From positions 1 through 64,000 of the forward strand of contig NZ_WNKU01000004.1 of assembly GCF_009720735.1 (NCBI RefSeq): DNA of 64,000 nt. The letters run 5' to 3'. Source of the stretch: Heliobacterium mobile (GTDB lineage Bacteria; Bacillota; Desulfitobacteriia; Heliobacteriales; Heliobacteriaceae). Positions 36,190 to 46,097 of this stretch are shown here, one piece after another. Below the pieces are notes generated by a model. It was not told the origin of the DNA. It was given only the letters and a program-made list of their open reading frames with translations, and did no database searches. Within the stretch, counting starts at the first letter, position 1; every line of letters starts with the position of its first letter. The position numbers and the translations under genes are program-made.

Positions 36190-36358
36190 CTTCCCAGGCC
36201 CCCTCATGAAATTCATCCAACTCTATTGCATATGAGCCGTCACCGTAGAGGGTGTAGGGACATAGAAAAACAGATCTTGGGTATCCTACCATGAGAAGTT
36301 TAGCGGTAAAAAAGCTGGAATCTGTCAGTGTAAGAACCTTGCTATACCGGGAGGCCCT

Positions 36359-36931
36359 ATGGATAAGGTAAAACGATATATGGCCGCTGACCGTTGGGAC
36401 GCCCCCCATATCGATACGGCAGAACTCATCAAGGACAAAGACAAAAAAGCAAGGCTCGATCAGGCATTGGAAGAATTCCGGGACAAGCCTGGTCAACTTG
36501 TTCGTGTGCTGCAGAAAGCCCAGGAGATTTTCGATTACATTCCGGAAGGAGTTCAAGTTTACGTGGCCGATCGCATGTCCATCCCGATCAGTGAGGTTGC
36601 CGGGGTGGTCAGTTTTTACAGTACTTTCTCCACCCGTCCGAAAGGGAAGTATACCATCGGAGTTTGTTTAGGTACGACCTGCTATGTCAAAGGAGCACAG
36701 GATATTGTCAAGGCCCTGAAAAAAGAACTGTCCATCGACGTGACGGAGACGACGAAAGACGGTCTTTTTTCTTTGACGAGCAGTCGCTGTGTCGGTGCTT
36801 GCGGGATGGCGCCGGTCATGGCGATAAACGATGAAATATACAGCCGTGTCAAAGCGGAAGATGTCCCCTTTATCCTGGCGAAATACAGAAACAGGGCTGC
36901 AGAAGAGGAAAATCTTAATGGTAAATCGTAA
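36359..36931 (+). CDS. hydC: NuoE-like [2Fe-2S] subunit of NADH-dependent [FeFe] hydrogenase (HydC)
   Basis: A 190-residue thioredoxin-like protein that binds one [2Fe-2S] cluster through C-x4-C (VCLGTTCYVKG) and C-x3-C (SRCVGACGMAP). It passes electrons between the NADH-binding HydB and HydA. The N-terminal 45 residues are a charged extension; IPEGVQVYVADRMSIPISEV is the usual NuoE helical region. GGGAGG stands before the ATG. It is the first gene of hydCBA, and its end overlaps hydB by 14 bases. Confidence 0.9.
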   Translation: MDKVKRYMAADRWDAPHIDTAELIKDKDKKARLDQALEEFRDKPGQLVRVLQKAQEIFDYIPEGVQVYVADRMSIPISEVAGVVSFYSTFSTRPKGKYTIGVCLGTTCYVKGAQDIVKALKKELSIDVTETTKDGLFSLTSSRCVGACGMAPVMAINDEIYSRVKAEDVPFILAKYRNRAAEEENLNGKS

Positions 36932-38708
36932 CGCTATCGGGCCGATTCGGTCCGTCGAAGACCTAGAGAAAATTAAAGAACGCTACCGCCCGGTACTCGC
37001 GCATCGCCTTACAAATGAAACTCCGGACAAAAAGGCAGACGAAAACATATCGTTCCCTCGCCAAATTCTCTTCTGCCGAGGGACAAGCTGTATGACCGGT
37101 CACAGTGAGACACTGCAAGCCGCGTTCGAAAAAGAGATTGAACGGCGAGGCTGGAGCGATCAGGTCCATGTGGGGATGACAGGGTGTTTTGGCTTTTGCG
37201 ATTTAGGTCCCGTCGTCATCATTCACCCCGAAGGGATCTTATACTGCCGCGTCAAGCCAGAGGACCTCCCGGAGATTTGCGACGACCATCTCGAGCAAGG
37301 GAATCTGGTCGAACGTCTTTTGTACCGTAGCTCCTCTACGGGACAGCCCATTAAGAGGTTGGACGAAAACGATTTTTTTCGTGGTCAGGTTCGGGTAGCT
37401 CTTCGCAATTGCGGCCTCATCGACCCGGAAGATATCCATGAATACATCGCTCATGACGGGTATTTTGCCTTGGCGAAAGCGTTGATGAGCATGTCCCCGC
37501 AGCAGGTCGTTGAGACGGTAGAGGCCTCTCAGATCCGAGGACGAGGCGGCGCCGGCTTTCCCTCGGGAAAGAAGTGGTCCTTCACGGCAGGAGTGAAGGA
37601 CGAAAAAAAGTATATCGTCTGCAATGGCGATGAAGGTGATCCGGGGGCCTTTATGGATCGAAGCCTCATGGAAGGGGATCCTCACGGGATCATCGAGGCG
37701 ATGGTCATCGCCGGGTATGCCGTCGCTGCTCATTTAGGATATCTGTATGTGCGGGCCGATTATACGCTGGCCGTCCACCGGCTCGAGACCGCCATCGGCC
37801 AGGCCAAAGCTGCCGGGTTGCTTGGCAAAAACATCCTCGGCAGCGGCTTTGATTTTGATCTGGAACTTCGCCTTGGTGCTGGTGCTTTCGTCTGCGGCGA
37901 AGAAACGGCCCTGCTTCGGTCAGTGACAGGCCGGAGGGGCGAACCTCGTCCTCGTCCGCCCTACCCGGCCGTGTCAGGACTGTGGGATCGACCGACCCTT
38001 CTGAATAACGTGGAGACCTACGCCAACATTCCCCAGATTATCTTGCGGGGACCGGAGTGGTTTGCCACCATGGGGACGGAACGCAGCAAAGGGACGAAGG
38101 TCTTTTCCATTGCCGGCAAGGTGAACAATACAGGACTGATTGAGGTGCCCATGGGGACTACCTTGAGAAGGATCATCTATGACATCGGCGGGGGCATTCC
38201 ACAGGGGCGCAAGTTTAAGGCGGTACAAATGGGAGGGCCAACCGGGGGCATTCTGCCAGAAGCGCATCTTGACACCCCCATCGATTTTGACAGCCTCCAC
38301 GAAATCGGTTCCATGATGGGCTCTGGCGGCATCATCGTGATGGATGAGCAGGATTGCATGGTCGATATGGCTCGGTTTTACCTGCAGTTTTCTGTCGATG
38401 AATCCTGCGGAAAGTGTGTGCCCTGCCGGATCGGCACGAAACGGCTTTTGGAGAAGGTCATCGCGATCACCGAAGGGCGCGGCGAGATGGAGGATCTAGA
38501 GATTATCGAAGAATTGAGCCGGGACATCAAAGAAGGTGCCATCTGCGGTCTAGGGCAGACGGCGCCCAATCCGGTCATCAGCACGCTAAACTATTTCCGG
38601 GACGAGGTTCTCGCCCATATTCAAGATAAACGCTGCCCTGCAGGCGTTTGCAAGGTCATGCACCGCCCGAAGATGGCTCGAAAAAACAAGGCCCTTTCCA
38701 GGGGGTGA
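36918..38708 (+). CDS. hydB: NuoF-like NADH/FMN subunit of [FeFe] hydrogenase (HydB), without C-terminal ferredoxin domain
   Basis: About 596 residues from the ATG at 36918 (AGAGGAA before it). A thioredoxin-like [2Fe-2S] domain at the start (CRGTSCMTGH...GMTGCFGFCDLGP) is followed by the FMN/NADH-binding core (RGRGGAGFPSGKKW, CNGDEGDPGAFMDR, GAGAFVCGEETAL) and the [4Fe-4S] site SCGKCVPCRIGTKRL...GAICGLGQTAPNPV. It stops at about CPAGVCKVMHRPKMARKN. The paralogue at 44227 and bifurcating HydB proteins continue with two [4Fe-4S] motifs, which this protein lacks. It should oxidise or make NADH, possibly without ferredoxin. Confidence 0.9.
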   Translation: MVNRNAIGPIRSVEDLEKIKERYRPVLAHRLTNETPDKKADENISFPRQILFCRGTSCMTGHSETLQAAFEKEIERRGWSDQVHVGMTGCFGFCDLGPVVIIHPEGILYCRVKPEDLPEICDDHLEQGNLVERLLYRSSSTGQPIKRLDENDFFRGQVRVALRNCGLIDPEDIHEYIAHDGYFALAKALMSMSPQQVVETVEASQIRGRGGAGFPSGKKWSFTAGVKDEKKYIVCNGDEGDPGAFMDRSLMEGDPHGIIEAMVIAGYAVAAHLGYLYVRADYTLAVHRLETAIGQAKAAGLLGKNILGSGFDFDLELRLGAGAFVCGEETALLRSVTGRRGEPRPRPPYPAVSGLWDRPTLLNNVETYANIPQIILRGPEWFATMGTERSKGTKVFSIAGKVNNTGLIEVPMGTTLRRIIYDIGGGIPQGRKFKAVQMGGPTGGILPEAHLDTPIDFDSLHEIGSMMGSGGIIVMDEQDCMVDMARFYLQFSVDESCGKCVPCRIGTKRLLEKVIAITEGRGEMEDLEIIEELSRDIKEGAICGLGQTAPNPVISTLNYFRDEVLAHIQDKRCPAGVCKVMHRPKMARKNKALSRG

Positions 38709-38714
38709 TGAACA

Positions 38715-40565
38715 TTGCAGAACCATGAGAAAAATCCAATTCTCGCCATGAATGATCAGGAGCACACAGAAAAGCAGATCGAGCGAGTCAAGTTGGAAAT
38801 CGACGGGCAGCCGGTAGAAATCGAGAAGGGGACGACTATTTTGGAGGCAGCCCGCAATATCGGCGTCAACATCCCCACCCTCTGTTATCTCAAAGATATC
38901 AATGAGATTGGTGCCTGTCGGGTCTGCTTAGTGGAGGTGGAGGGGAGAAAGTCACTGCCTGCGGCCTGTATCTATCCGGTCGAAGAGGGCATGAAAGTCC
39001 GTACGAACACGTCACGAGTACGAAAAGCCCGGAAAAAGATCGTCGAGATGCTCCTTTCCAACCATCACCGGGAGTGCACCGCCTGCATCCGCAACTTAAA
39101 CTGTGAGCTTCAGAACGTGGCCGACAATCTGGGCATCCGCAATATCGAACCGACCGGTGAAACGATGCGCTATGAGATCCACCACAACAATCCAGCCATC
39201 CAGCGAGACTACAACAAGTGCATCCACTGCCGCCGTTGCGAAAGCATTTGTTCCAAGATTCAAGAGTGTTACGTCTACTCGGCCCAGAAACGGGGCTTCG
39301 ACACCGTCATCGCGCCGCCGTTCATGCGCGATCTGGGTGATGTGGCATGCATCATGTGCGGACAGTGTGTCATCGCCTGCCCTACGGCATCCCTCGCCGA
39401 TAAAGAGAACATCAACCCCGTTTGGATGGCCTTAGAGGATCCTCAAAACCATGTGGTTGTCCAGACAGCTCCGACCATTCAAGTGACCTTAGGGGAAGAG
39501 TTTGGCCTGCCCGTGGGGACGAAAGTAACCGGAAAGATGGTGACGGCCTTGCGGCGGCTCGGCTTTGATCAGGTCTTTGCCACCGACTTTGCGGCTGACC
39601 TGACCATCATGGAAGAGGCCTACGAGTTTGTCGAGCGTCTGGAACAAAACAAACTTCCTTTTCTTACGTCCTGCTGCCCCGGCTGGATTAAGTTCTGCGA
39701 GCACTTTTATCCACAACTTATCCCCTATGTATCCACATGTAAGTCACCCATGGCCATGTTCGGTGCCCTCTGCCGCCATTATCACTATCAAGAGCGGGGC
39801 ATTCCCAGGGAGCGGATGATCTCGGTAGCCATCATGCCTTGTACTGCCAAGAAGTATGAGGCGGCCCGTCCCGAGCATGGCGACGGGGAACGGCCGGACA
39901 TAGACTATGTGCTTACGACCCGGGAATTGGCCCGGATGATCCGCCAGGCCGGAATCGACTTTGCGAACCTGCCCGACGACGAATTCGATGCACCCCTCGG
40001 TACTTATACAGGGGCAGGCACGATCTTCGGTGCCACCGGCGGTGTGATGGAGGCGGCGCTGCGGACCGCCTGGTGGGTGATGAACGGCGGGAAAGAGATG
40101 GCCGATGCACCGGAAAAGCGGACTCGGGAGCAAACCGTCGAGTTTCGTGAGATTCGCGGACAGTCGGGCCTAAAGCTGACCCATGTGATGCTCGGCGGGC
40201 GGGATATCCATGTGGCTGTGGCCCATGGGACCGGCAATGCCCGGCGCATTCTCGACGCCATCTTGGGCGGCGAAAAGATTGACTATGTGGAAATCATGGC
40301 TTGCCCTGGCGGCTGTGTCGGCGGTGGTGGCCAACCGATCCTGTCCGGAAGGGATCATAAAAAGCTTTCCTTAGATTACCGCCACAACCGGGCTGATGCC
40401 CTGTATGAGATCGACTATAATAAGCACCTTCGCAACAGCTATGAAAATCCGACGATCCAGCGGATGTATGAGGAATTCTTGGGACATCCGGGCAGTGAAG
40501 TCGCTCAGAAATTGTTGCATACCCATTACCGTGCACGAGGAAATATGCCGAATGTACGGGAGTAA
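38715..40565 (+). CDS. hydA: [FeFe] hydrogenase catalytic subunit (HydA)
   Basis: A 616-residue [FeFe] hydrogenase. The TTG at 38715 with GGGGTGA upstream is the likely start. Order of domains: [2Fe-2S] (PTLCYLKDINEIGACRVCLVEV), His-Cys [4Fe-4S] (HHRECTACIRNLNC), two [4Fe-4S] (CIHCRRCESICSK and CIMCGQCVIACPT), then the H-cluster domain with all three signatures (TSCCPGWIKF, MPCTAKKYEA, and MACPGGCVGGGGQP). It ends at the small-subunit-like tail and has no extra C-terminal [2Fe-2S] domain, as in CpI-type proteins. It makes or uses H2 with electrons from NADH through HydBC. The maturases HydEFG are not in the window. It is the last gene before a terminator. Confidence 0.95.
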   Translation: MQNHEKNPILAMNDQEHTEKQIERVKLEIDGQPVEIEKGTTILEAARNIGVNIPTLCYLKDINEIGACRVCLVEVEGRKSLPAACIYPVEEGMKVRTNTSRVRKARKKIVEMLLSNHHRECTACIRNLNCELQNVADNLGIRNIEPTGETMRYEIHHNNPAIQRDYNKCIHCRRCESICSKIQECYVYSAQKRGFDTVIAPPFMRDLGDVACIMCGQCVIACPTASLADKENINPVWMALEDPQNHVVVQTAPTIQVTLGEEFGLPVGTKVTGKMVTALRRLGFDQVFATDFAADLTIMEEAYEFVERLEQNKLPFLTSCCPGWIKFCEHFYPQLIPYVSTCKSPMAMFGALCRHYHYQERGIPRERMISVAIMPCTAKKYEAARPEHGDGERPDIDYVLTTRELARMIRQAGIDFANLPDDEFDAPLGTYTGAGTIFGATGGVMEAALRTAWWVMNGGKEMADAPEKRTREQTVEFREIRGQSGLKLTHVMLGGRDIHVAVAHGTGNARRILDAILGGEKIDYVEIMACPGGCVGGGGQPILSGRDHKKLSLDYRHNRADALYEIDYNKHLRNSYENPTIQRMYEEFLGHPGSEVAQKLLHTHYRARGNMPNVRE

Positions 40566-40571
40566 GACTGA

Positions 40572-40603
40572 GAAGTCCTGAATCGACATAGGTTCAGGGC
40601 TTC
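40572..40603 (+). terminator. Terminator of hydCBA
   Basis: GAAGTCCTGAA (40572-40582) pairs with TTCAGGGCTTC (40593-40603) with one wobble, followed by T-rich sequence, seven bases past the hydA stop. Confidence 0.7.
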
Positions 40604-40705
40604 TTCATGTTTAAACGTGTCGCACAGAGGGTAGGGGGTTAAAAGTTTGGAGTGCTCGTTGTTCGCTTTGTCGAACTGGTACTAAACTCACATTATATTC
40701 ATATA

Positions 40706-40727
40706 AATATGCATAAAAAAGCATATA
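40706..40727. promoter_or_regulatory. AATATG-N10-CATATA operator, copy 1 (AOR operon)
   Basis: AATATG (40706-40711) and CATATA (40722-40727) flank ten A-rich bases. It is the first of two copies exactly 42 bp apart upstream of the AOR operon, and a third copy lies upstream of the second AOR gene. Confidence 0.65.
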
Positions 40728-40747
40728 ACACAATCTGAGCAGGATTA

Positions 40748-40769
40748 AATATGCTTAAACAAACATATT
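40748..40769. promoter_or_regulatory. AATATG-N10-CATATT operator, copy 2 (AOR operon)
   Basis: AATATG (40748-40753) and CATATT (40764-40769), a perfect six-base inverted repeat with ten bases between. It is 42 bp (four helical turns) from copy 1 and about 200 bases before the first gene. Confidence 0.68.
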
Positions 40770-40970
40770 ATTTGTGAAATAAAGAAAGAAAAAGGGGTGA
40801 AACAAATCATCGTACACGCCAAATATTCAATAAATATGTTTAACTCAACAGAAGGGTTTTTCTATTTTGTGCATAAATATTTCAAATAATATACATAGAA
40901 AACAGATACACAAATCTCGGCGTTTAGGACACCAGGAAGTGCCAAAACCATGAATCCTGAGGAGGTTACC

Positions 40971-41450
40971 ATGAGCAAGGTACTAATGATTTCGCCGGAA
41001 AAATGTTTGGGCTGCAGAAGCTGTGAACTCATCTGCTCCTTCCACCGGGAAGGTGCCTTTAACCCCAAACAAGCGGCCCTGTCAGTGCTGACCTTTGAAG
41101 AAGCCGCCATTTCTGTGCCGGTCATGTGCATGCAATGTGAAGAGGCTGCATGCAGCAAAGTCTGCCCGTCCGAAGCCTTGTCGAAAAACGCATCAGGTAC
41201 GGTCGTCGTCGACGAAAACAAGTGTATCGGCTGCAAATTTTGTATCAGCGCCTGTCCCTTCGGCAATGTCAACTATCATCCTGTGGAACGAAAAATCATC
41301 AAGTGTGATCTTTGCGGCGGCGATTCCAACTGCGCCAAGGTCTGCCCTACCGGGGCCATTGAGTTTAAAGAGGCGAATGTGGCCAACCTGCGCAAGAAGA
41401 AGGCTGTGGCCGACAAATTCAAGGAAGTCTTCGGGGAGGCGAGCGTATAA
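40971..41450 (+). CDS. Four-cluster ferredoxin subunit of AOR complex (HycB/CooF-like)
   Basis: 159 residues from the ATG at 40971 (GAGGAGGT upstream). Sixteen cysteines fall in four [4Fe-4S] motifs: [40 protein letters not shown] and [17 protein letters not shown]. The arrangement is that of polyferredoxins that link molybdenum or tungsten enzymes and hydrogenases to electron carriers. Its stop overlaps the ATG of the AOR gene by one base, and it is the first gene of the six-gene AOR operon. It should carry electrons between AOR and the NuoEF-like module. Confidence 0.9.
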   Translation: MSKVLMISPEKCLGCRSCELICSFHREGAFNPKQAALSVLTFEEAAISVPVMCMQCEEAACSKVCPSEALSKNASGTVVVDENKCIGCKFCISACPFGNVNYHPVERKIIKCDLCGGDSNCAKVCPTGAIEFKEANVANLRKKKAVADKFKEVFGEASV

Positions 41451-43255
41451 TGTTTGGCTGGAAAGGCACGCTGTTGCGGGTAAATCTGACGGAAAAGACG
41501 ATTCAGAAAGAGCCACTCAACATGAAGGATGCCGAATTGTACCTCGGCGCTCGCGGGCTCGGAACCAAGTATGTGATCGACGAAGTAGACCCGAAGGTGG
41601 AACCCTTCAGTCCCGAAAACAAGGTCATCTTCATGACCGGTCCGCTGACAGGCACCTTTGCCGCTTGTTCCGGACGGTATGTCGTCGTCACGAAAGCCCC
41701 GTTGACAGGCACGATCGGTGCATCCAACTCAGGGGGACATTTCGGCCCTGAGCTCAAATTCGCTGGCTATGATGGGATCATTTTTGAAGGCAAGGCCGAC
41801 GGCCCCGTATATCTTTACATAAATGACGATCAAGTAGAAATACGCAGCGCAGCTCACCTCTGGGGAAAAGATGTCCACGAAACGACAGACCTCCTCGTCA
41901 CAGAAACCGAAGAGGACGCCCGGGTGGCCTGCATCGGACCTGCCGGGGAACGGCTCGTCAAGTTCGCCACCATCATGAACGATAAGCACCGGGCTGCCGG
42001 ACGTTCCGGCTTAGGCGCCGTCATGGGTTCGAAAAACTTAAAAGCTGTCGTCGTCCGAGGAACGGGCGCCGTCGCTGTTGCTCAGCCTGACGCCTTTTTG
42101 GCGGCATCTATGGATGCACGGACCAAGTTAAAAGCACATCCAGTCACCGGTGTGGGTCTGCCCACATATGGCACAGAAGTCTTGGTCAACGTGCTCAACC
42201 AATCGGGCGCACTGCCGACGAAGAACTTTGCCTCAGGCAAATTCGATCGTGCTGACGAGACTGGCGGCGAAACGCTGCGGGAAAAATACCTGGTCCGCAA
42301 CAAGGGCTGTTTCGGCTGTTCCATCGGCTGTGCCCGGGTCACCCGCATCAGCGACGGCCCTTACCAAGGATTCGGCGAAGGTCCCGAATACGAAGCAGGC
42401 TGGTCTTACGGGGCCAACTGCGGTATCCACGATTTGGCCGCCATCACGAAGGCCAACTTTATCTGTAATGAACTCGGGCTCGATCCGATCACCATGGGTG
42501 CGACGATCGCCTGTGCCATGGAGATGATAAAAAAAGGCATCTTGAGCCGGGAGCAGGTTGGCCGGGACCTAGTCTTCGGTGACGCGGACGCGATCGTCGA
42601 GCTGACCCGTCAGACGGGCCTGCGGGTAGGCTTTGGCGATCAGTTGGCCGAAGGTTCCTACCGCCTGGCCGAAAGCTACGGTTGCCCCGAGTTATCGATG
42701 ACCGTGAAAAAGCAGGAGCTCCCTGCCTACGATCCTCGTGGCGTTCAAGGTATGGGCCTCGAATATGCCACTTCCAACCGGGGTGGATGCCATGTTCGCG
42801 GCTATCTGACCGCGCCGGAGATCCTTGGTGTCCCCGAAAAGCTCGATCCGCTGACGACGGAAGGCAAAGCCTTCTGGTTGAAGATTTTTCAAGACCTGAC
42901 GGCAGTCATCGACTCGGCAGGTATCTGTCTCTTCACGTCCTTAGGAATCGGGCTTCCTGAAATCGCCGCGCAGATTCGCACCGCCTTAGGCTGGGATTGC
43001 AGCGATGAAGCGATTTTGGAATTGGGGGAACGTATCTGGAACCTGGAAAAGCTCTTCAACCTGAAAGCCGGATTCAGCAAAGCTGATGACACACTGCCCA
43101 AACGGCTCCTCGAAGAGCCCCTGCCCGATGGTCCGGCGAAAGGAAAAGTCGTAGAACTGGAACCGATGCTGGAGGAATACTACGCCCTTCGCGGTTGGAA
43201 TGCCGATGGGATTCCGACCGCGGAAAAAACAAAGGCGCTCACCATTGAAGGGTAA
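41450..43255 (+). CDS. aor: Aldehyde:ferredoxin oxidoreductase-family tungsten enzyme (AOR 1)
   Basis: A 601-residue member of the AOR family, which binds a bis-pyranopterin tungsten cofactor and one [4Fe-4S] cluster. The N-terminal domain has [16 protein letters not shown] and TGPLTGT...[16 protein letters not shown]; cluster ligands are C-x2-C-x3-C in GCFGCSIGC, with the fourth cysteine in SAGICLFTS. It would interconvert aldehydes and acids, or, as the related BamB, work on an aromatic acyl-CoA. The neighbours (polyferredoxin, MoaD, NuoE-, NuoF- and NuoG-like) form an operon that couples it to NAD(H). The second AOR at 47266 is a close paralogue. Confidence 0.9.
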   Translation: MFGWKGTLLRVNLTEKTIQKEPLNMKDAELYLGARGLGTKYVIDEVDPKVEPFSPENKVIFMTGPLTGTFAACSGRYVVVTKAPLTGTIGASNSGGHFGPELKFAGYDGIIFEGKADGPVYLYINDDQVEIRSAAHLWGKDVHETTDLLVTETEEDARVACIGPAGERLVKFATIMNDKHRAAGRSGLGAVMGSKNLKAVVVRGTGAVAVAQPDAFLAASMDARTKLKAHPVTGVGLPTYGTEVLVNVLNQSGALPTKNFASGKFDRADETGGETLREKYLVRNKGCFGCSIGCARVTRISDGPYQGFGEGPEYEAGWSYGANCGIHDLAAITKANFICNELGLDPITMGATIACAMEMIKKGILSREQVGRDLVFGDADAIVELTRQTGLRVGFGDQLAEGSYRLAESYGCPELSMTVKKQELPAYDPRGVQGMGLEYATSNRGGCHVRGYLTAPEILGVPEKLDPLTTEGKAFWLKIFQDLTAVIDSAGICLFTSLGIGLPEIAAQIRTALGWDCSDEAILELGERIWNLEKLFNLKAGFSKADDTLPKRLLEEPLPDGPAKGKVVELEPMLEEYYALRGWNADGIPTAEKTKALTIEG

Positions 43256-43300
43256 GGCAGAGTAGGCTCGCTCTCTTTGGATCACGTCGGAACTATCGAT

Positions 43301-43339
43301 CTGCAATCGGCCAGCTCGTATCCAGCGGGCCGATTGCAG
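43301..43339 (+). terminator. Hairpin between AOR 1 and moaD
   Basis: CTGCAATCGGCC pairs exactly with GGCCGATTGCAG over a 15-base loop, followed by a weak T-rich tract. It stands inside the operon and may reduce read-through to the accessory genes. Confidence 0.6.
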
Positions 43340-43390
43340 ATTCTTCATTATGGGCGCTAGACAGGATGTATCAGATGAAGGTGAAGTCTA

Positions 43391-43660
43391 TTGAAGGTGA
43401 ACTTCTACGCCTATTTTCGTGAGTACGCCAACGCGAAGGAACTCACGGTCGATCATTGTGCCACTGTGGAAGATCTGATCCTGTTCCTCGGTCAGCGCTG
43501 CGGCCGCCGGATGCAGAAAGAACTGCTGAAAGAGGGGACGGTGAGCGATCAAGTCATCATCCTCGTCAATGGGCGCCATATCGCTCATCTGGGCGGTCCG
43601 CAAGCGCGACTGCAGCCCGACGACGAGATCTCCATCTTCCCGTTAGTGGCCGGAGGCTAA
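43391..43660 (+). CDS. MoaD/ThiS-family sulfur carrier protein
   Basis: An 89-residue ubiquitin-fold protein ending in the sulfur-carrying Gly-Gly (VAGG). MoaD supplies sulfur to molybdopterin. Its place in the AOR operon fits synthesis of the tungsten pterin cofactor. It starts at a TTG at 43391 or a GTG at 43397, with only a weak ribosome binding site. A second copy ends in GG at 49412 beside the second AOR. Confidence 0.85.
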   Translation: MKVNFYAYFREYANAKELTVDHCATVEDLILFLGQRCGRRMQKELLKEGTVSDQVIILVNGRHIAHLGGPQARLQPDDEISIFPLVAGG

Positions 43661-43700
43661 CGGTCATTCACGGAGTAATTCAGAGCAGAAGGTGAACATT

Positions 43701-44234
43701 GTGACTCTTTCATCCGGTATGCAGCACAGGTCACCGGATCGGGTGGCCGTCACCGGCAGGATTTTGGAAGGCTATCCTAAAGAACAGCGTTACACTTTGG
43801 CTATGCTGCAGGATATTCAAAAGGAATTTCAATTCATCCCTCGGGAGTCGATGGAGTTGATCGCCGACTATTTAGAACTCCCCTTGAGCAAAATCTACAG
43901 CTTAGCCACTTTTTATAAGGCCCTCAGCTTACGACCAAAAGGGAAGCATGTCATCAAAATCTGTGATGGTACGGCCTGCCACATCCGTTCTTCTCAGATG
44001 CTCGCGAACGAATTATACACATTGCTGAAGATTCGGCCTGGTGAAACAACGGAAGATGGGCAATTTTCCATCGAGATGGTCAACTGCCTCGGTGCCTGCG
44101 CCATCGCACCGGTCATTGTCATCGATGAGACCTTTTATGGCAAGGTCACCCCGGCCAAACTGCAGGAGATCATCGCTCAGTACGGCGATGCCTTTGGTCA
44201 GAGCGACCGTTCAGGAGGTGTAGCCCATGAGTAA
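43701..44234 (+). CDS. NuoE-like [2Fe-2S] subunit of the AOR complex
   Basis: 177 residues from the GTG at 43701; AGAAGGTGA stands before it, and the GTG at 43692 lies inside that site. The [2Fe-2S] ligands are in KICDGTACHIRS and MVNCLGACAIAP (C-x4-C and C-x3-C). Helical NuoE region FIPRESMELIADYLELPLSK is present. It is close to HydC, 36359, and feeds electrons to the FMN subunit that follows with an eight-base overlap. The gene pair plus the NuoG-like protein makes an NADH-oxidising module for AOR. Confidence 0.88.
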   Translation: MTLSSGMQHRSPDRVAVTGRILEGYPKEQRYTLAMLQDIQKEFQFIPRESMELIADYLELPLSKIYSLATFYKALSLRPKGKHVIKICDGTACHIRSSQMLANELYTLLKIRPGETTEDGQFSIEMVNCLGACAIAPVIVIDETFYGKVTPAKLQEIIAQYGDAFGQSDRSGGVAHE

Positions 44235-46086
44235 CCCTAACCAGGCAGACATCAGGATGAGAGAGGCACATTTGTCCGAAGGAACTCTTCGCAGAGACTG
44301 CCGGACGGTGCTCGTCTGTTGCGGCCCCGGCTGTTTGGCCAACGACAGTCCGGCGATTGCCAAGGCATTGCGGTCGAAAATTGACGAGGCCGGTCTCGAC
44401 GTTAAGGTCCATCCCCTCATCAAAGAGACAGGCTGTCAGGGACTCTGTGAAAAGGGACCGATGATCCGCATCGTTCCCGATGATATCGCCTATTACAAGG
44501 TATCCCTAAATGATGTGGAAGCCATCGTCGAGAAAACGCTGCGCAGCGGAGAGGTGATTCCGAAGCTGCTCCATATCAGCGCAAAAACAGGCAAGCCGGT
44601 CCTAACGCTGCGGGAAAATGAATTCTACACCCCGCAAGTCAAAATCGCACTGCGCCATGTCGGCGAGATTGATCCCCATCAGATCGACGACTATATCGAC
44701 CATGGCGGCTACGGCGCTTTAGAAAAAACCGTAAAAGAAATGACACCTGATGTTGTCATCGAAGAAGTGCACCGTTCCGGCCTGCGTGGACGCGGCGGCG
44801 CCGGCTTTCCCACGGGGCGAAAGTGGAAACAATGCGCCAGCTATGAGAACTCTCCGAAATATGTCGTCTGTAACGGCGATGAAGGTGATCCGGGCGCTTT
44901 CATGGACCGGAGCATCATGGAAGGGGATCCGCACAGCGTCATTGAAGGGATGATCATCGGCGCCTATGCCGTCGGTGCGAACGAAGGGTTTATCTACATC
45001 CGCGATGAGTATGCGCTGGCCGTAGAGACGATCCGGAAGGCGATAGAACAAGCCCGGGAGCGGGGCTATCTCGGCCGCAATATTTTAGGCAGCAGCTTTT
45101 CTTTCGACTTATCTATCGTCCGAGGCGGCGGCGCCTTCGTATGCGGCGAATCGACGGCACTCATGGCTTCGATCGAAGGAAAAGTGGGTGAACCGCGGGC
45201 CAAGTACATACGATCCGTGGAAAAAGGCCTCTGGGGTCAACCGACGGTCCTCAACAACGTCGAGACCTGGGCCAACATCCCTGTGATCCTTACACAGGGC
45301 GGGGACCAGTTTCGCCAGATTGGGACGGAGAAGAGCACCGGGACGAAGGTCTTCTCTCTAGTGGGCAAGGTGAAAAATACGGGACTCGTCGAAGTACCCA
45401 TGGGCATCCGCTTGCGGGAGCTGATCTTTGATATCGGCGGCGGCATCTTAGGCGGGCGGAAATTCAAAGCTGTCCAAACAGGCGGCCCCTCCGGCGGGTG
45501 TATCCCTGAAGAGTTGCTCGATTTGCCCGTCGATTTTGACAGCCTCACTGAGGCCGGTTCCATGATGGGATCGGGCGGGATGATTGTCATGGATGACCGC
45601 ACTTGTATGGTCGACGTCGCCCGCTACTACGTTCAGTTCCTAGCGGACGAGTCGTGCGGAAAATGTGTGCCTTGCCGCGAAGGGATCCGCCGCATGGCAG
45701 AGATCCTAGAAGACATCTGTGAAGGACGGGGGCAAGAATCGGATCTGGACCTTCTACTCAACATCGGGGAGACGATGGCAGAAGCAGCCTTATGTGGCTT
45801 AGGTAAGAGTGCTCCCAACCCGGTGAGTACCACCATCCGGTACTTTAGGGAGGAATACTTGGCTCATATCCAGGAACGGCGCTGTCCAGCCGGCGTATGC
45901 CGGGAACTGACCACCTTTGAGATCGACGGTGCTCTCTGTAACGGTTGCGGCCTTTGTCGACGGGACTGTCCCACCGATGCCATCACAGGCTCGACGAAAC
46001 AACGACATGTCATCGACCAGGAGAAGTGCATCCGCTGCGGTAACTGTGTCGATAGCTGCAAGCGTAATGCCGTCAAGGTTCGTTAG
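44227..46086 (+). CDS. NuoF-like NADH/FMN subunit with C-terminal 2x[4Fe-4S] domain (AOR complex)
   Basis: A 619-residue paralogue of HydB at 36918, alike through most of its length: thioredoxin-like [2Fe-2S] start (CCGPGCLAND...TGCQGLCEKGP), FMN/NADH core (RGRGGAGFPTGRKW, CNGDEGDPGAFMDR, GGGAFVCGESTAL) and [4Fe-4S] site (SCGKCVPCREGIRRM). Unlike HydB it continues with a two-cluster ferredoxin domain (CNGCGLCRRDCPTDAI and CIRCGNCVDSCKRNAV). That C-terminal domain is typical of flavin-based bifurcating NAD-linked enzymes. It could let AOR use NADH and ferredoxin together. It overlaps the NuoE gene by eight bases. Confidence 0.9.
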   Translation: MSNPNQADIRMREAHLSEGTLRRDCRTVLVCCGPGCLANDSPAIAKALRSKIDEAGLDVKVHPLIKETGCQGLCEKGPMIRIVPDDIAYYKVSLNDVEAIVEKTLRSGEVIPKLLHISAKTGKPVLTLRENEFYTPQVKIALRHVGEIDPHQIDDYIDHGGYGALEKTVKEMTPDVVIEEVHRSGLRGRGGAGFPTGRKWKQCASYENSPKYVVCNGDEGDPGAFMDRSIMEGDPHSVIEGMIIGAYAVGANEGFIYIRDEYALAVETIRKAIEQARERGYLGRNILGSSFSFDLSIVRGGGAFVCGESTALMASIEGKVGEPRAKYIRSVEKGLWGQPTVLNNVETWANIPVILTQGGDQFRQIGTEKSTGTKVFSLVGKVKNTGLVEVPMGIRLRELIFDIGGGILGGRKFKAVQTGGPSGGCIPEELLDLPVDFDSLTEAGSMMGSGGMIVMDDRTCMVDVARYYVQFLADESCGKCVPCREGIRRMAEILEDICEGRGQESDLDLLLNIGETMAEAALCGLGKSAPNPVSTTIRYFREEYLAHIQERRCPAGVCRELTTFEIDGALCNGCGLCRRDCPTDAITGSTKQRHVIDQEKCIRCGNCVDSCKRNAVKVR

Positions 46087-46097
46087 GAGGTGGTATC

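Noticed and set aside
40604-40970. Sigma-54 promoter ahead of the AOR operon
   Set aside because: No TGGCAC-N5-TTGC at the right spacing; the only GGAAGTGCC-like segment is on the wrong layout.
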